NCBI RefSeq assembly: GCF_000826065.2
Contig: NZ_LN623537.1
Location: 41,407 to 105,406 of the forward strand
Source: Tessaracoccus massiliensis
Lineage (GTDB): Bacteria; Actinomycetota; Actinomycetes; Propionibacteriales; Propionibacteriaceae
Reading direction: 5' to 3'
DNA: 64,000 nucleotides
The translations under genes were made by a program, and so were the position numbers. Shown here one piece after another: positions 31,308 to 39,579 of this stretch. Each line of letters starts with the position of its first letter. Positions within the stretch are counted from its first letter, which is position 1. Below the pieces are notes generated by a model. That model did not search any database, had not been told where the DNA came from, and saw only the letters and a list, made by a program, of their open reading frames with translations.

Positions 31308-31385
31308 TGAGCAATTGGATGGGGTCACGGGCCGGAACCGTCATTTTTCCCGGCGTGTCGCGCCGTGACCCCATCCAATTGCTCA
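31308..31385. repeat. Perfect 23-bp inverted repeat between tdh and kbl
   Basis: The arms at 31308-31330 and 31363-31385 are exact reverse complements (core gcaattggatggggtcacgg), with a 32-nt spacer containing atttttccc. On the - strand it lies after the tdh stop and before kbl. It may be an attenuator, an RNA stability element or a repressor site. Confidence 0.8.
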
Positions 31386-31402
31386 CGGCGGGCGACGGTG
31401 AC

Positions 31403-32447
31403 CTACAGGTGCTCCCAGGTCAGGAGCACCTTGCCGGAGCGGCCATCTGAGGCGACCTCGAACGCCTCGGCGAACGATTCGGCCGGGAAGCGGTGCGTGA
31501 TCACCCCGCTGATGTCCAGCCCGGAGCGCACCAGGGCGTTCATCGCGTACCAGGTCTCGAACATCTCGCGCCCGGTCACGCCCTGGATGGTGAGCATGTT
31601 GAAGATGATGGTGGCGAAGTCGACGGTGAGCTCACTCGTCGGCGACCCCAGCAGCGCGATCCGCCCACCGTGCGTCATGTGGTCGATCATCGAGCGCAGC
31701 GCGGCCCCGGAGCCGGACATCTCCAACCCGATGTCGAAACCCTCCACCATCCCGAAGCGCCCGTAGACGTCCTCTAGTTTCTCCGTCGCGGTGTTGACGG
31801 TCGACGACAGGCCCAGCGAGCGCGCGAGTTCCAGCCGCTCGTCGGACAGGTCCGTGATGACCACGTTGCGGGCGCCCTGGAACTTCGCCACCAACGCCGC
31901 CATGATCCCGATGGGGCCGGCGCCGGTGACCAGCACGTCCTCCGCGAGCGCGGGGAACTGGAGGGCGGCGTGCACGGCGTTGCCGAACGGGTCGAAGATC
32001 GCCGCCACATCGGGGTCCATGCCGTCGGGGTGCACCCACACGTTACTGGCCGGCATCACGAAGTACTCGCTGAACGCGCCGTCGACGTGGTAGCCGATGC
32101 CGCGGAAGTTGCGGCACAGGTGCCGCTTCCCGGCCAGGCAGGCGCGGCACCGGCCGCAGACGCAGTGCCCCTCACCGGAGACGAACTGCCCCACCTCCAG
32201 GTTGGTGACGGATGCGCCCACCTCCACGATGTCGCCGCAGAACTCGTGGCCCACCACGCGGGGGCACTTGACGTTCTTCTGCGCCCAGCCGTCCCACCTG
32301 TCGATGTGCACGTCCGTGCCGCAGATGCCCGTGCGCCGCACCTTGATCAGCACCTCGTTGGTGCCGGGGGTGGGCGCATCCGTCACCAACCTGGAGGTCC
32401 ATGAGTTCGAGCCCGGGGGCGGGGGAGGTCTTGACGAGCGCCAACAT
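31403..32447 (-). CDS. tdh: L-threonine 3-dehydrogenase, 5' end disrupted
   Basis: This zinc alcohol dehydrogenase-family enzyme oxidises threonine to 2-amino-3-ketobutyrate with NAD+. Motifs are GICGTDVHIDRWDGWAQ, the catalytic zinc GHEFCGDIVEVG, the structural zinc cysteines CVCGRCRACLAGKRHLC, IFDPFGNAVHAAL and VTGAGPIGIMAAL. The expected start MLALVKTSPAPGLELMDL (ATG at 32447) is in a different frame from the rest, which resumes at APTPGTNEVLIKV. The break coincides with a 30-bp inverted copy of the gene's own sequence (32369-32398). The main frame is open up to 32485, but with a non-native N-terminus. Activity is therefore doubtful. Confidence 0.8.
32193..32398. repeat. 30-bp perfect inverted copy inside tdh
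   Basis: Positions 32193-32222 (coding for VGASVTNLEV) recur as an exact reverse complement at 32369-32398, precisely where the N-terminal frame of Tdh is lost. No further matching bases extend beyond 30 nt on either side. Confidence 0.9.
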
Positions 32448-32611
32448 GACTCCCATCGTGGCACGCCGCGGCCCGCCGCGCGCACCGACCCTGATGGTTG
32501 TCGCGACGAACCCTTGGCGGGCCGGCGACCTGGTCACCGTCGCCCCGCCCAAGAACCGCGAGGAGGAGGCCCCAAGGCCCGCGCCCGCGCGGCCAAGCGC
32601 TACGCGCCGGC

Positions 32612-32934
32612 TCAACCAGCATCGACGGCCTGATTGCCTAGGAAGTAGGCCACCAGGCGCCGCGCCACATCCATGTGGCGCATGTTGTGGCCCACGTACA
32701 GCTTGGTGCCGGGGGTGACCAGCTCCACGTCGACGCCTGTGGCCAACTCGGCGACGCTTCCGGCGATGGCCACGTCGCGGCCGAGCCGCCCCCGGACACG
32801 GCGCGACGCATCAGGGTGCGGCTCAACACCGCGGTGATCCAGCCCCTGCTGGAGAACAGTTCGAAGTGCCGGGCGATATCGGCGCGGGCACCCACGCCCA
32901 CGACACCGACCCGGAGCGGGGCAGGCTCAGCCAT
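32612..32934 (-). pseudogene. Degraded Gfo/Idh/MocA oxidoreductase
   Basis: The first frame from MAEPAPLRVGVVGVGARADI to ARHFELFSSRGWITAVLSR is the start of a Gfo/Idh/MocA Rossmann domain. It then loses its frame. Another frame continues with RDVAIAGSVAELATGVDVEL, TPGTKLYVGHNMRHMDVARR and ends GNQAVDAG, which corresponds to the phrase around the conserved substrate-site segment of such oxidoreductases. Most of the roughly 350-aa protein is missing. This is a remnant with at least one frameshift and a large deletion. Confidence 0.65.
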
Positions 32935-32959
32935 GTCCGCCACGCTACCGCCCCGCGCG

Positions 32960-34744
32960 TCAGTAGCTCAGGCCGTGCCCGAACGGGTAGGCGAGCCCTC
33001 CCGACGGCGAGGGCACGTCAACGGGCAGCTTGCCGGTGGGGTTGACCTCGCCCGTGATGACCCGCACCAGCGACGGCGCGATGACCGGCGAGTAGGAGTA
33101 GGTGCAGATCTCGGCGGGCGCCTCGTAGCGGCCCACGTCGTACGGGTTGCGCACCGCCACCGCGACCACGGGTTTCCCGGTGGCCGTCAGCGCGTTGACC
33201 AGGTTGATCTGTGCCTGGTTCACGTTGTGGGTGAGCACCACCGTGAGGTCGTGGGTCTGCGACGCGGCCACCGCCTGGGCGATGTTGGCAGCCGTCGGTG
33301 AGGTGTAGTTGAGCCGCGTGGTGGTGGCCCCCGCCTCGTTGAACGCGGCCTGCACGAGTTGCGTGGTGCCCACGCCCCAGCCGGCGACCAGCACCCGCCT
33401 GCCGCTGACCTGCACGGGGAGCATGCCGTCGTTGCGCACCAGAGTCATGGTGCGGTCCGTGATGGCATCGGCGATGGACAGGTGCTCCGGGGTGCCCACG
33501 ATGCTGTTGATCCTGGCCGTGTCCACCAGATAGTCGTTCAGGAGGCCGCGGCGGTGCTTCATGCGCAAGACGCGCTCCACCTTGGCGTCGATCTCGGCTT
33601 CGGAGAGGCGGCCGGTGCGGACGGCCTCGAGCACGGCGTCGCGGGCGGCCAGCGGCGCGGGCGACATCAGCAGGATGTCGACGCCGGCCTCCAGCGCGCG
33701 GACGGCGACCTCCGCGTCGCTGTACATCTCGCGTACGCCGGCCATGTCCAGAGCGTCGGTGATGACGACCCCCTCGTAGCCCAACTCACCGCGCAGCAGA
33801 TCGGTGAGGATGGGCTTGGAGAGCGTGGCGGGGTGGCCCGAGTCGTCGAAGGCGGGCATCACCAGGTGGGCGGTCATGATCATGTCGATGCCCGCGTCGA
33901 TCGCGGCGCGGAACGGCGGCGCGTCCAGGCGCTCCCACTCCTCGCGGCTGTGGGTGATCAGCGGCAGGCCGTAGTGTGAATCGACGGCGGTGTCGCCGTG
34001 GCCGGGGAAGTGCTTGGCGGAGGCCGAGACCCGGGCATCGCCCTGGTAGCCGCGGACCTGCGCGGCCACCATCTGCGCCGCCAACGCGGGGTCCGAGCTG
34101 AAGGAGCGCACCCCGATGACGGGGTTGGCGGGGTTGACGTTGACGTCGGCGACGGGCGCGAAGTTGGTGTTGATGCCGACGGCGCGCAACTCCTTGCCGG
34201 TGATCGCCGCAGCAGTCCTGGCGTCGGACTCGGAACGGCCTGCGCCCAGCGCCATGGCGCCGGAGAACTGGGTGGCGGGCGCGCCGAAGCGGGTCACGAT
34301 GCCCTGCTCCTGGTCCGTGGCCACGAGCAGCGGCACGGCCACCTTCGTGCCCTGCGGCTTGCCCTTGACGTTGGTGACCCGGCGCTCGGCGGACGCGGCC
34401 TGCAGCGCGTTGCTGGCCTTGGCCACGCCGTCGGGGCCGTTGAGGTAGCTGTCGGTCCAGGCGAAGTAAATCACGCCGCCCAGGTGGAGGTCGCGCACCA
34501 CGTCGACGGCCTTGGCGGTGCCGTACTTGCCCAGGTTGCGGGCGTCGTCGACGGTGGGGTCAACGCCGTAGACCTCCTGCACCATGAGCTGGCCCACCTT
34601 CTCGGGCAGCGTCATCCGGGCGAGGGTGGACCGGACGTAGCCGTTGATGTTGTTGGCGGCGGCCGGGAGACGGCCCGCCACCGCGCTGGCGGCGAGGGCA
34701 CCCACGCCCAGGCCGATGATCTGTCGTCGGTTGAAGGTCAGCAT
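32960..34744 (-). CDS. Glycoside hydrolase family 3 beta-N-acetylhexosaminidase-like, exported
   Basis: This 594-aa protein starts at MLTFNRRQIIGLGVGALAAS behind aggag, with a twin-arginine-like signal. The GH3 TIM barrel shows LLVATDQEQGIVTRFGAPAT, the NagZ-type motif KHFPGHGDTAVDSHYGLPLI and the nucleophile region GVVITDALDMAGV. A GH3 C-terminal domain follows (RTMTLVRNDGMLPV). It probably cleaves beta-N-acetylglucosaminyl bonds from peptidoglycan or other glycans outside the cell. The alternative upstream start at 34795 lacks a ribosome site. Confidence 0.9.
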   Translation of the reverse strand: MLTFNRRQIIGLGVGALAASAVAGRLPAAANNINGYVRSTLARMTLPEKVGQLMVQEVYGVDPTVDDARNLGKYGTAKAVDVVRDLHLGGVIYFAWTDSYLNGPDGVAKASNALQAASAERRVTNVKGKPQGTKVAVPLLVATDQEQGIVTRFGAPATQFSGAMALGAGRSESDARTAAAITGKELRAVGINTNFAPVADVNVNPANPVIGVRSFSSDPALAAQMVAAQVRGYQGDARVSASAKHFPGHGDTAVDSHYGLPLITHSREEWERLDAPPFRAAIDAGIDMIMTAHLVMPAFDDSGHPATLSKPILTDLLRGELGYEGVVITDALDMAGVREMYSDAEVAVRALEAGVDILLMSPAPLAARDAVLEAVRTGRLSEAEIDAKVERVLRMKHRRGLLNDYLVDTARINSIVGTPEHLSIADAITDRTMTLVRNDGMLPVQVSGRRVLVAGWGVGTTQLVQAAFNEAGATTTRLNYTSPTAANIAQAVAASQTHDLTVVLTHNVNQAQINLVNALTATGKPVVAVAVRNPYDVGRYEAPAEICTYSYSPVIAPSLVRVITGEVNPTGKLPVDVPSPSGGLAYPFGHGLSY

Positions 34745-34891
34745 CTTTGCTCCTCTCAGGGACGCCTGAGGCGTCGATCCAGCTGACTCTGCCACCCGAC
34801 GGGGTCAGTGACAAGGGTTTTGTCTGTCGTCGGTACTTATTTGTGCGCCTGCCGGATCGCCTATCGTGGGGCGTGAATCCAAGGAGGCAGC

Positions 34892-35467
34892 ATGAGCCGC
34901 GCGGCGCAGGTCCACACGGGGGCGACGCTGACCCCCAGCAAGATCGAACTCCTGGCGGCCTGGCTGCCAGGGCAGCCGTGGTTCGACGGCGGCGCCGAAG
35001 GGCTCGAACGGGTGGCCAACTTCCGCCTCGTCGACCCGGATGGTGAGGTGGGCCTCGACTGCATGGTCATCACCGACGGCGGGGTCAGCTACTTCGTGCC
35101 CGTGACCTGGCGCGGGGCCCCGGTGGACGGGCCGGAGTTGATCGGCACGGTGGAGCACTCCGAGATGGGCACCCGCTGGTGCTACGACGCTGCCACGGAT
35201 CCGGTGTTCATGGCCGAGTTTGAGCGCGTCATCCGTGAGGCGGGCGAGCAGGCCGAGATCCACGACATGGACGGCAACGCCATTCCGCTGGTGATGCACG
35301 TCAAGGGCAGCGGCGTGGTGCCCGGGGAGGCGCCCGATGCCGAACTGCAACTGATGCGCGTGCTGGACCGGACCGCCGACGTGCCGGGCGACGCGTTGGG
35401 CACGCTGATGGCGGACTGGACGGATCAGGCCGGTCCCCGCCACGATCTGCTGGCCGTCCTGCGCTGA
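34892..35467 (+). CDS. Maltokinase N-terminal cap-like domain protein
   Basis: This 191-aa protein starts at MSRAAQVHTGATLTPSKIEL behind aaggagg. It matches the N-terminal cap domain of actinobacterial maltokinases (LLAAWLPGQPWFDGG, LDCMVITDGGVSYFVPVTWR, GTVEHSEMGTRWCYDAATDP) but has no kinase lobe. Stand-alone cap proteins occur in Actinobacteria near glucan genes; their role is not established. The position before a sugar ABC importer and a TreS-like gene supports a link to maltose or trehalose metabolism. Confidence 0.75.
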   Translation: MSRAAQVHTGATLTPSKIELLAAWLPGQPWFDGGAEGLERVANFRLVDPDGEVGLDCMVITDGGVSYFVPVTWRGAPVDGPELIGTVEHSEMGTRWCYDAATDPVFMAEFERVIREAGEQAEIHDMDGNAIPLVMHVKGSGVVPGEAPDAELQLMRVLDRTADVPGDALGTLMADWTDQAGPRHDLLAVLR

Positions 35468-35736
35468 CCGACCGCTCCGCGTCAACGTTGCGTTCCTCCG
35501 CGCCAACGGAGATTCCTCGGTGCCTGAGTTGCTGCTTCTCGCCTGCGACACATCGGGGGCGAGGAAAAATTTCTCAGACTCGGACGATTGACCGTTGGCG
35601 CGGAGGATTGGGCGTGCTCGTGGGTAACCGTTAGCGAAACGTTATCTGACTGAGACTTTTGTTAGCGTAAACACATCCGGGGGCCCCTCTAGGTTGGGAA
35701 ACGTTCAACAACTTAGGTCGCCATCGGAGGAGACAT
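35468..35736 (+). other. Intergenic regulatory region upstream of the sugar ABC operon
   Basis: This 269-bp gap contains no protein-like frame. It includes inverted cgccaacg-type motifs (near 35500 and 35592) like those at 11996-12248, the operator-like repeats at 35630 and 35661, and the ribosome site cggagga before the binding-protein gene. Confidence 0.55.
35630..35672 (+). promoter_or_regulatory. Candidate operator pair for the sugar ABC operon
   Basis: GTTAGCGAAAC (35630-35640) and GTTAGCGTAAAC (35661-35672) are direct repeats 31 bp apart, about three helical turns. The first is followed by GTTATC, giving partial dyad symmetry of the LacI-family type. A LacI-like regulator is not encoded in the window, so the partner is unknown. 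Confidence 0.4.
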
Positions 35737-37140
35737 ATGTTCAATCGAACCCGTAAGAACGTTGCGGCGCTCGCCGCGCTCGGCATGGCCAGCGTCGCCC
35801 TGCTCAGCGCATGCGGCACCGATGATCCGGCACCCACCGACGGTGCCGAGACCCCCGCCGTCGACACCACCACGGCCGAGGCCCCCGGCGGCGGCGAGAC
35901 CGGTGGCGGCGAGACCACCGCGGGCGAGGCCCCCGGCGGCGACGTCGATCTCTCCGGCCAGACCCTCAACGTGGTGGCCGCCTGGTCCGGCGCAGAGCAG
36001 CAGAACTTCGAGGCCGTCCTCCAGAAGTTCCAGGACGACACCGGCGCCACCGTCACCTACACCAGCTTCGGCGACAACGGCCCCACCTACATCGCCGGCC
36101 AGCTCGAGGGTGGCACGCCGCCCAACGTCGCCGTCGTGGGGCAGCCCGCGCTCATGCAGCAGCTCGCCACCGACGGCGACATCAAGCCGCTCACCGACGA
36201 CGTGAAGGCGGCCGTCGAGGCCAACTACTCGCAGTCCTGGCTCGATCTGGGCAGCGTCGACGGCGAGCTCTACGGCGTCTGGTTCAAGGCCGCCAACAAG
36301 TCCACCATGTGGTACAACGCCGACATCTGGAGCGAAGCTGGCGCAGAGGCCCCCGAAGACTGGGACGGCTTCCTCGAGCAGCTCGGCCTCATCCGCGACG
36401 CCGGCTACTCCGGCATCTCCATCGGTGCAGACGTCGGCTGGCCGCTGACGGACTGGTTCGAGAACGTCTACCTGCGCGTCGCAGGCCCGGAGAAGTACGA
36501 CCAGCTCACCAACCACGAGATCCCGTGGACGGATCCGTCCGTCAAGGAGACCCTCGAGGTGCTGGCCCAGCTCTGGGGCACGGATCTGGTGCAGGACGGC
36601 GGCGCGCAGCGCGGCTTCCCTGAGTCCGTGACCGAGGTGTTCGGCGCCAGCCCGCAGGCCGGCACGGTCTACGAGGGCGACTTCGTGGCCGGTAACATCG
36701 CCGAGGACGGCAACTCCACCGTCGGCGAGAACGCCCTGTTCTTCGACTTCCCGTCCATCAACGGCTCCGAGCCGGCAGTGGTGGGCGGCGGCGACGTCGC
36801 CATCGCGTTCACCGACGACGACGCCACCAACGCGCTGATGGCCTACCTCGCTTCGCCCGAATCGGCCGAGGTGTGGGTGCCCAACGGCGGCCTGACCTCG
36901 CCCAACAACGGCGTCGACACGTCGCTGTACCCGGATGACATCTCGCGCCAGATCGCCGAGGCCCTCGTGGGCGCCGAGGCCTTCCGCTTCGACATGTCCG
37001 ACCTGACGCCCAGCGCGTTCGGCGGCACCCAGGGCCAGGGCTTCTGGCAGGAGATGATCACCTTCTACGAGAACCCCTCTGATGTCGAGGGCGCCATGGT
37101 GCGCCTGGAGGCGGCCGCAGCCGCCGCCTACGGCAGCTAA
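35737..37140 (+). CDS. Carbohydrate ABC transporter substrate-binding lipoprotein
   Basis: This 467-aa protein has a lipoprotein signal MFNRTRKNVAALAALGMASV followed by ALLSAC, with the lipobox cysteine at residue 27. A Thr/Glu/Gly-rich linker follows, then a family 1 solute-binding domain (LNVVAAWSGAEQQNFEAVLQ, NKSTMWYNADIWSEAGAEAP, PWTDPSVKETLEVLAQLWG). It captures a sugar outside the membrane for the two permeases downstream. The overall pattern resembles alpha-glucoside (AglE-like) binding proteins. Confidence 0.9.
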   Translation: MFNRTRKNVAALAALGMASVALLSACGTDDPAPTDGAETPAVDTTTAEAPGGGETGGGETTAGEAPGGDVDLSGQTLNVVAAWSGAEQQNFEAVLQKFQDDTGATVTYTSFGDNGPTYIAGQLEGGTPPNVAVVGQPALMQQLATDGDIKPLTDDVKAAVEANYSQSWLDLGSVDGELYGVWFKAANKSTMWYNADIWSEAGAEAPEDWDGFLEQLGLIRDAGYSGISIGADVGWPLTDWFENVYLRVAGPEKYDQLTNHEIPWTDPSVKETLEVLAQLWGTDLVQDGGAQRGFPESVTEVFGASPQAGTVYEGDFVAGNIAEDGNSTVGENALFFDFPSINGSEPAVVGGGDVAIAFTDDDATNALMAYLASPESAEVWVPNGGLTSPNNGVDTSLYPDDISRQIAEALVGAEAFRFDMSDLTPSAFGGTQGQGFWQEMITFYENPSDVEGAMVRLEAAAAAAYGS

Positions 37141-37152
37141 GCGAGGCTTCCG

Positions 37153-38508
37153 GTGACTGCAGCAGTCACCGCGCCAGAACGTCCGAGGACCGGGGCCCCC
37201 AAGCCCCGGTCCTCGAACCGGTTCCGGCGCGGGTTGATCATCGCCTCATTCCTCGCGCCCGCCCTCATCGTGCTGGGCGCCCTCGTCGCGTATCCCATCG
37301 TGTTCACGTTGGTGCGCTCGTTCTTCGACCGCTCCGGCGGCAGCTTCGTGGGCTGGCAGAACTACGTGACGATGTTCACCAACGAGACCACGTTCACGGC
37401 CATCCGCAACAACATCCTCTGGGTGCTGGTGGCACCGGCCGTGTGCACCATCCTGGGCCTCATCTTCGCCGTGCTGCTGCAGAAGCTGAGGTGGAAGACG
37501 GCGTTCAGGCTGATCATCTTCATGCCCATGGCCATCTCCATGCTCGCGGCCGGCGTCATCTTCCGCGGCCTGTTCCAGGAGAACCCGCAACTGGGTGCGG
37601 TGAACGCGGCCATCGTCGGGGTGCAGAACACGTTCACGGATACTGCAAGCTATCCCGGCGCCAAGCCCCGCGACGGCGTGGGGTTGGCAGCCGAGGACGG
37701 CATCATCGCCACGGAGTCGACGGTGGCCGCGGGCACCGTCGTCGACCTCCCACTGATCGGCATCCGGCAGAACAACCTGCCCGAAGACGCCATGCAGGCC
37801 GTGGCGGCGTCGCCGCCGGAGGGCAACCAGATCGCGGGCACCGTGTTCCTCGACGTGGTGCCCGGCGGCGGAGGTGAACAGGGCGTGCTGGGCGACGGGA
37901 AATCCGGCCTGCCGGGCATCCGCGTCGACGCGGTGGCCGAGGACGGCTCCATCGCCGGGCACGCCACCACCAACCCTGACGGCACCTTCCTGATCGAGGG
38001 GCTGGAACCGGGGCCCATGTACCGCGTCGCGCTGCCCGCGGCGAACTTCGACGAGGGCGCGCAGGGGGTGTCCTGGTTGAGTTCCACGTTCATCAACGCG
38101 GTGGTGATCCTGTCCTACGTGTGGATCTGGGCGGGGTTCGCGATGGTGATGATCTCCTCGGGCCTGTCCGCCATGGACCCGTCGCTGCAGGAGGCCGCCC
38201 GCATGGACGGGGCCAGCGAGTGGAAGGTGTTCACCCGCATCACCGCGCCGCTGCTGGCGCCGGTGCTGGTGGTGGTGTTCGTCACCCTCATCATCAACGT
38301 GCTGAAGATCTTCGACCTGGTCTACGTCATCCCACCCGGCGCCTCCAAACCGGCGGCCAACGTGATCGCGGTGGAGATGTGGACGGTGTCCTTCGGCGGC
38401 GGCAACGACTACGGCCTCGGCTCCGCCCTGGCCATCCTGCTGCTCATCCTGGTGCTGCCTTCGATGATCATGAACATCCGCCGCTTCCGAGAGGAGCGCA
38501 GCCGATGA
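37153..38508 (+). CDS. Sugar ABC transporter permease with inserted extracellular domain
   Basis: This 451-aa MalF-type permease starts at a GTG 12 nt after the binding-protein gene. The membrane part includes FLAPALIVLGALVAYPIVFT and the cytoplasmic EAA loop LQEAARMDGASEWKVFTRIT. Between the early helices and the EAA region lies an insert of about 140 aa (residues about 160-295) with ...AGTVFLDVVPGGGGEQG..., DGKSGLPGIRVDAVAEDGSI, TTNPDGTFLIEGLEPGPMYR. This insert resembles a carboxypeptidase-regulatory or SdrD B-like beta-sandwich and would lie outside the cell. No ATPase gene is in the operon, so a shared MsiK-type ATPase is presumably used. Confidence 0.9.
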   Translation: MTAAVTAPERPRTGAPKPRSSNRFRRGLIIASFLAPALIVLGALVAYPIVFTLVRSFFDRSGGSFVGWQNYVTMFTNETTFTAIRNNILWVLVAPAVCTILGLIFAVLLQKLRWKTAFRLIIFMPMAISMLAAGVIFRGLFQENPQLGAVNAAIVGVQNTFTDTASYPGAKPRDGVGLAAEDGIIATESTVAAGTVVDLPLIGIRQNNLPEDAMQAVAASPPEGNQIAGTVFLDVVPGGGGEQGVLGDGKSGLPGIRVDAVAEDGSIAGHATTNPDGTFLIEGLEPGPMYRVALPAANFDEGAQGVSWLSSTFINAVVILSYVWIWAGFAMVMISSGLSAMDPSLQEAARMDGASEWKVFTRITAPLLAPVLVVVFVTLIINVLKIFDLVYVIPPGASKPAANVIAVEMWTVSFGGGNDYGLGSALAILLLILVLPSMIMNIRRFREERSR

Positions 38509-39386
38509 GCGTCGAACTAGGCATCGTGAAGTCCAAGCTCACCCCCATGCAGAAGGTGATGCGCTTCCTGAACAACTCCGTCGTCAACGTGGTGCTGGCC
38601 ATCGTGGCGGTCTTCTGGCTGGTGCCCACCGTCGGGCTGCTGCTCACGTCGCTGCGCAGCTCGGGCGACAACGCGGCCTCCGGCTGGTGGAACGTGTTCA
38701 CCAAGCCGGCGGAGCTCACGCTGGAGAACTACGCCAACCTGCTGTCGAACCCCACCATCACCGGCTCCTTCTGGAACACGGTGGTGATCGCGGTGCCGTC
38801 GACGGCGCTCGTGGTGCTGCTGGGAGCCTTGGCCGGGTACGCGTTCGCGTGGCTGAAGTTCCCCGGCCGCGACTGGCTGCTGATCGTCGTGATCATCATG
38901 CTGGCCGTGCCCATCCAGGTGGCGCTCATCCCGCTGGCCCGCCTGTTCGGGCAGCTGGGGATCTTCGGCAGCGTGCTGGGCGTGATCGCCTTCCACGTGG
39001 CGTTCGGCCTGCCGTTCGCCATCTTCCTGTTACGCAACTTCTTCTCGCAGTTCCCGCAGGAGCTGCTGGAGGCCGCACGGGTCGACGGCGCCTCGGAGTG
39101 GGCGATCTTCTTCCGGATGATCCTCCCGCTGGGCCTGCCGGCCATCGCGTCGCTGGCGATCTTCCAGTTCCTCTGGACGTGGAACGACATGCTGGTGGCC
39201 CTGATCTTCACCAACGCGCAGTCGATGCCGTTGACCGTGGCGATCCAGAGCCAGCTGCGTCAGTACGGCTCGAACATCGACGTGCTCTCGGCGGGGGCCT
39301 TCCTGTCGATGATCGTGCCGCTGTTCGTGTTCTTCGCGTTCCAGCGCTACTTCGTCCAGGCGCTGCTGGCCGGTTCGCAGAAGTAG
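38505..39386 (+). CDS. Sugar ABC transporter permease (MalG-type)
   Basis: This 293-aa permease starts at MSVELGIVKSKLTPMQKVMR, overlapping the previous stop by 4 nt (ATGA). Six helices are visible, with the EAA loop LLEAARVDGASEWAIFFRMI. It partners the MalF-type permease. The 3' end is followed after 4 nt by the dispersed repeat at 39391. Confidence 0.93.
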   Translation: MSVELGIVKSKLTPMQKVMRFLNNSVVNVVLAIVAVFWLVPTVGLLLTSLRSSGDNAASGWWNVFTKPAELTLENYANLLSNPTITGSFWNTVVIAVPSTALVVLLGALAGYAFAWLKFPGRDWLLIVVIIMLAVPIQVALIPLARLFGQLGIFGSVLGVIAFHVAFGLPFAIFLLRNFFSQFPQELLEAARVDGASEWAIFFRMILPLGLPAIASLAIFQFLWTWNDMLVALIFTNAQSMPLTVAIQSQLRQYGSNIDVLSAGAFLSMIVPLFVFFAFQRYFVQALLAGSQK

Positions 39387-39390
39387 CCCG

Positions 39391-39431
39391 CGCTGGTTGA
39401 GCCTGCGGGCGCAGCGAGCAGTGTCGAAACC
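39391..39431. repeat. Dispersed intergenic repeat, second copy
   Basis: This copy is identical to the unit at 25249-25290 over about 41 bp (cgctggttgagcctgcgggc then gcagcgagcagtgtcgaaac) and also starts just after a stop codon. Confidence 0.75.
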
Positions 39432-39579
39432 GCTGCAGCGTGTCTAGCACCTCAGGCACAGCTTGGTGCCGCAGTATCTCGGCCAAGCTTCAGGGAGCGC
39501 CCAGGGTCGGGGAAGCTGGTCAGGGACGTGGCGGAACCGTTGGTCGAGGTCGTCCGAAACAAGCTTGGGGTGTGCCGGG

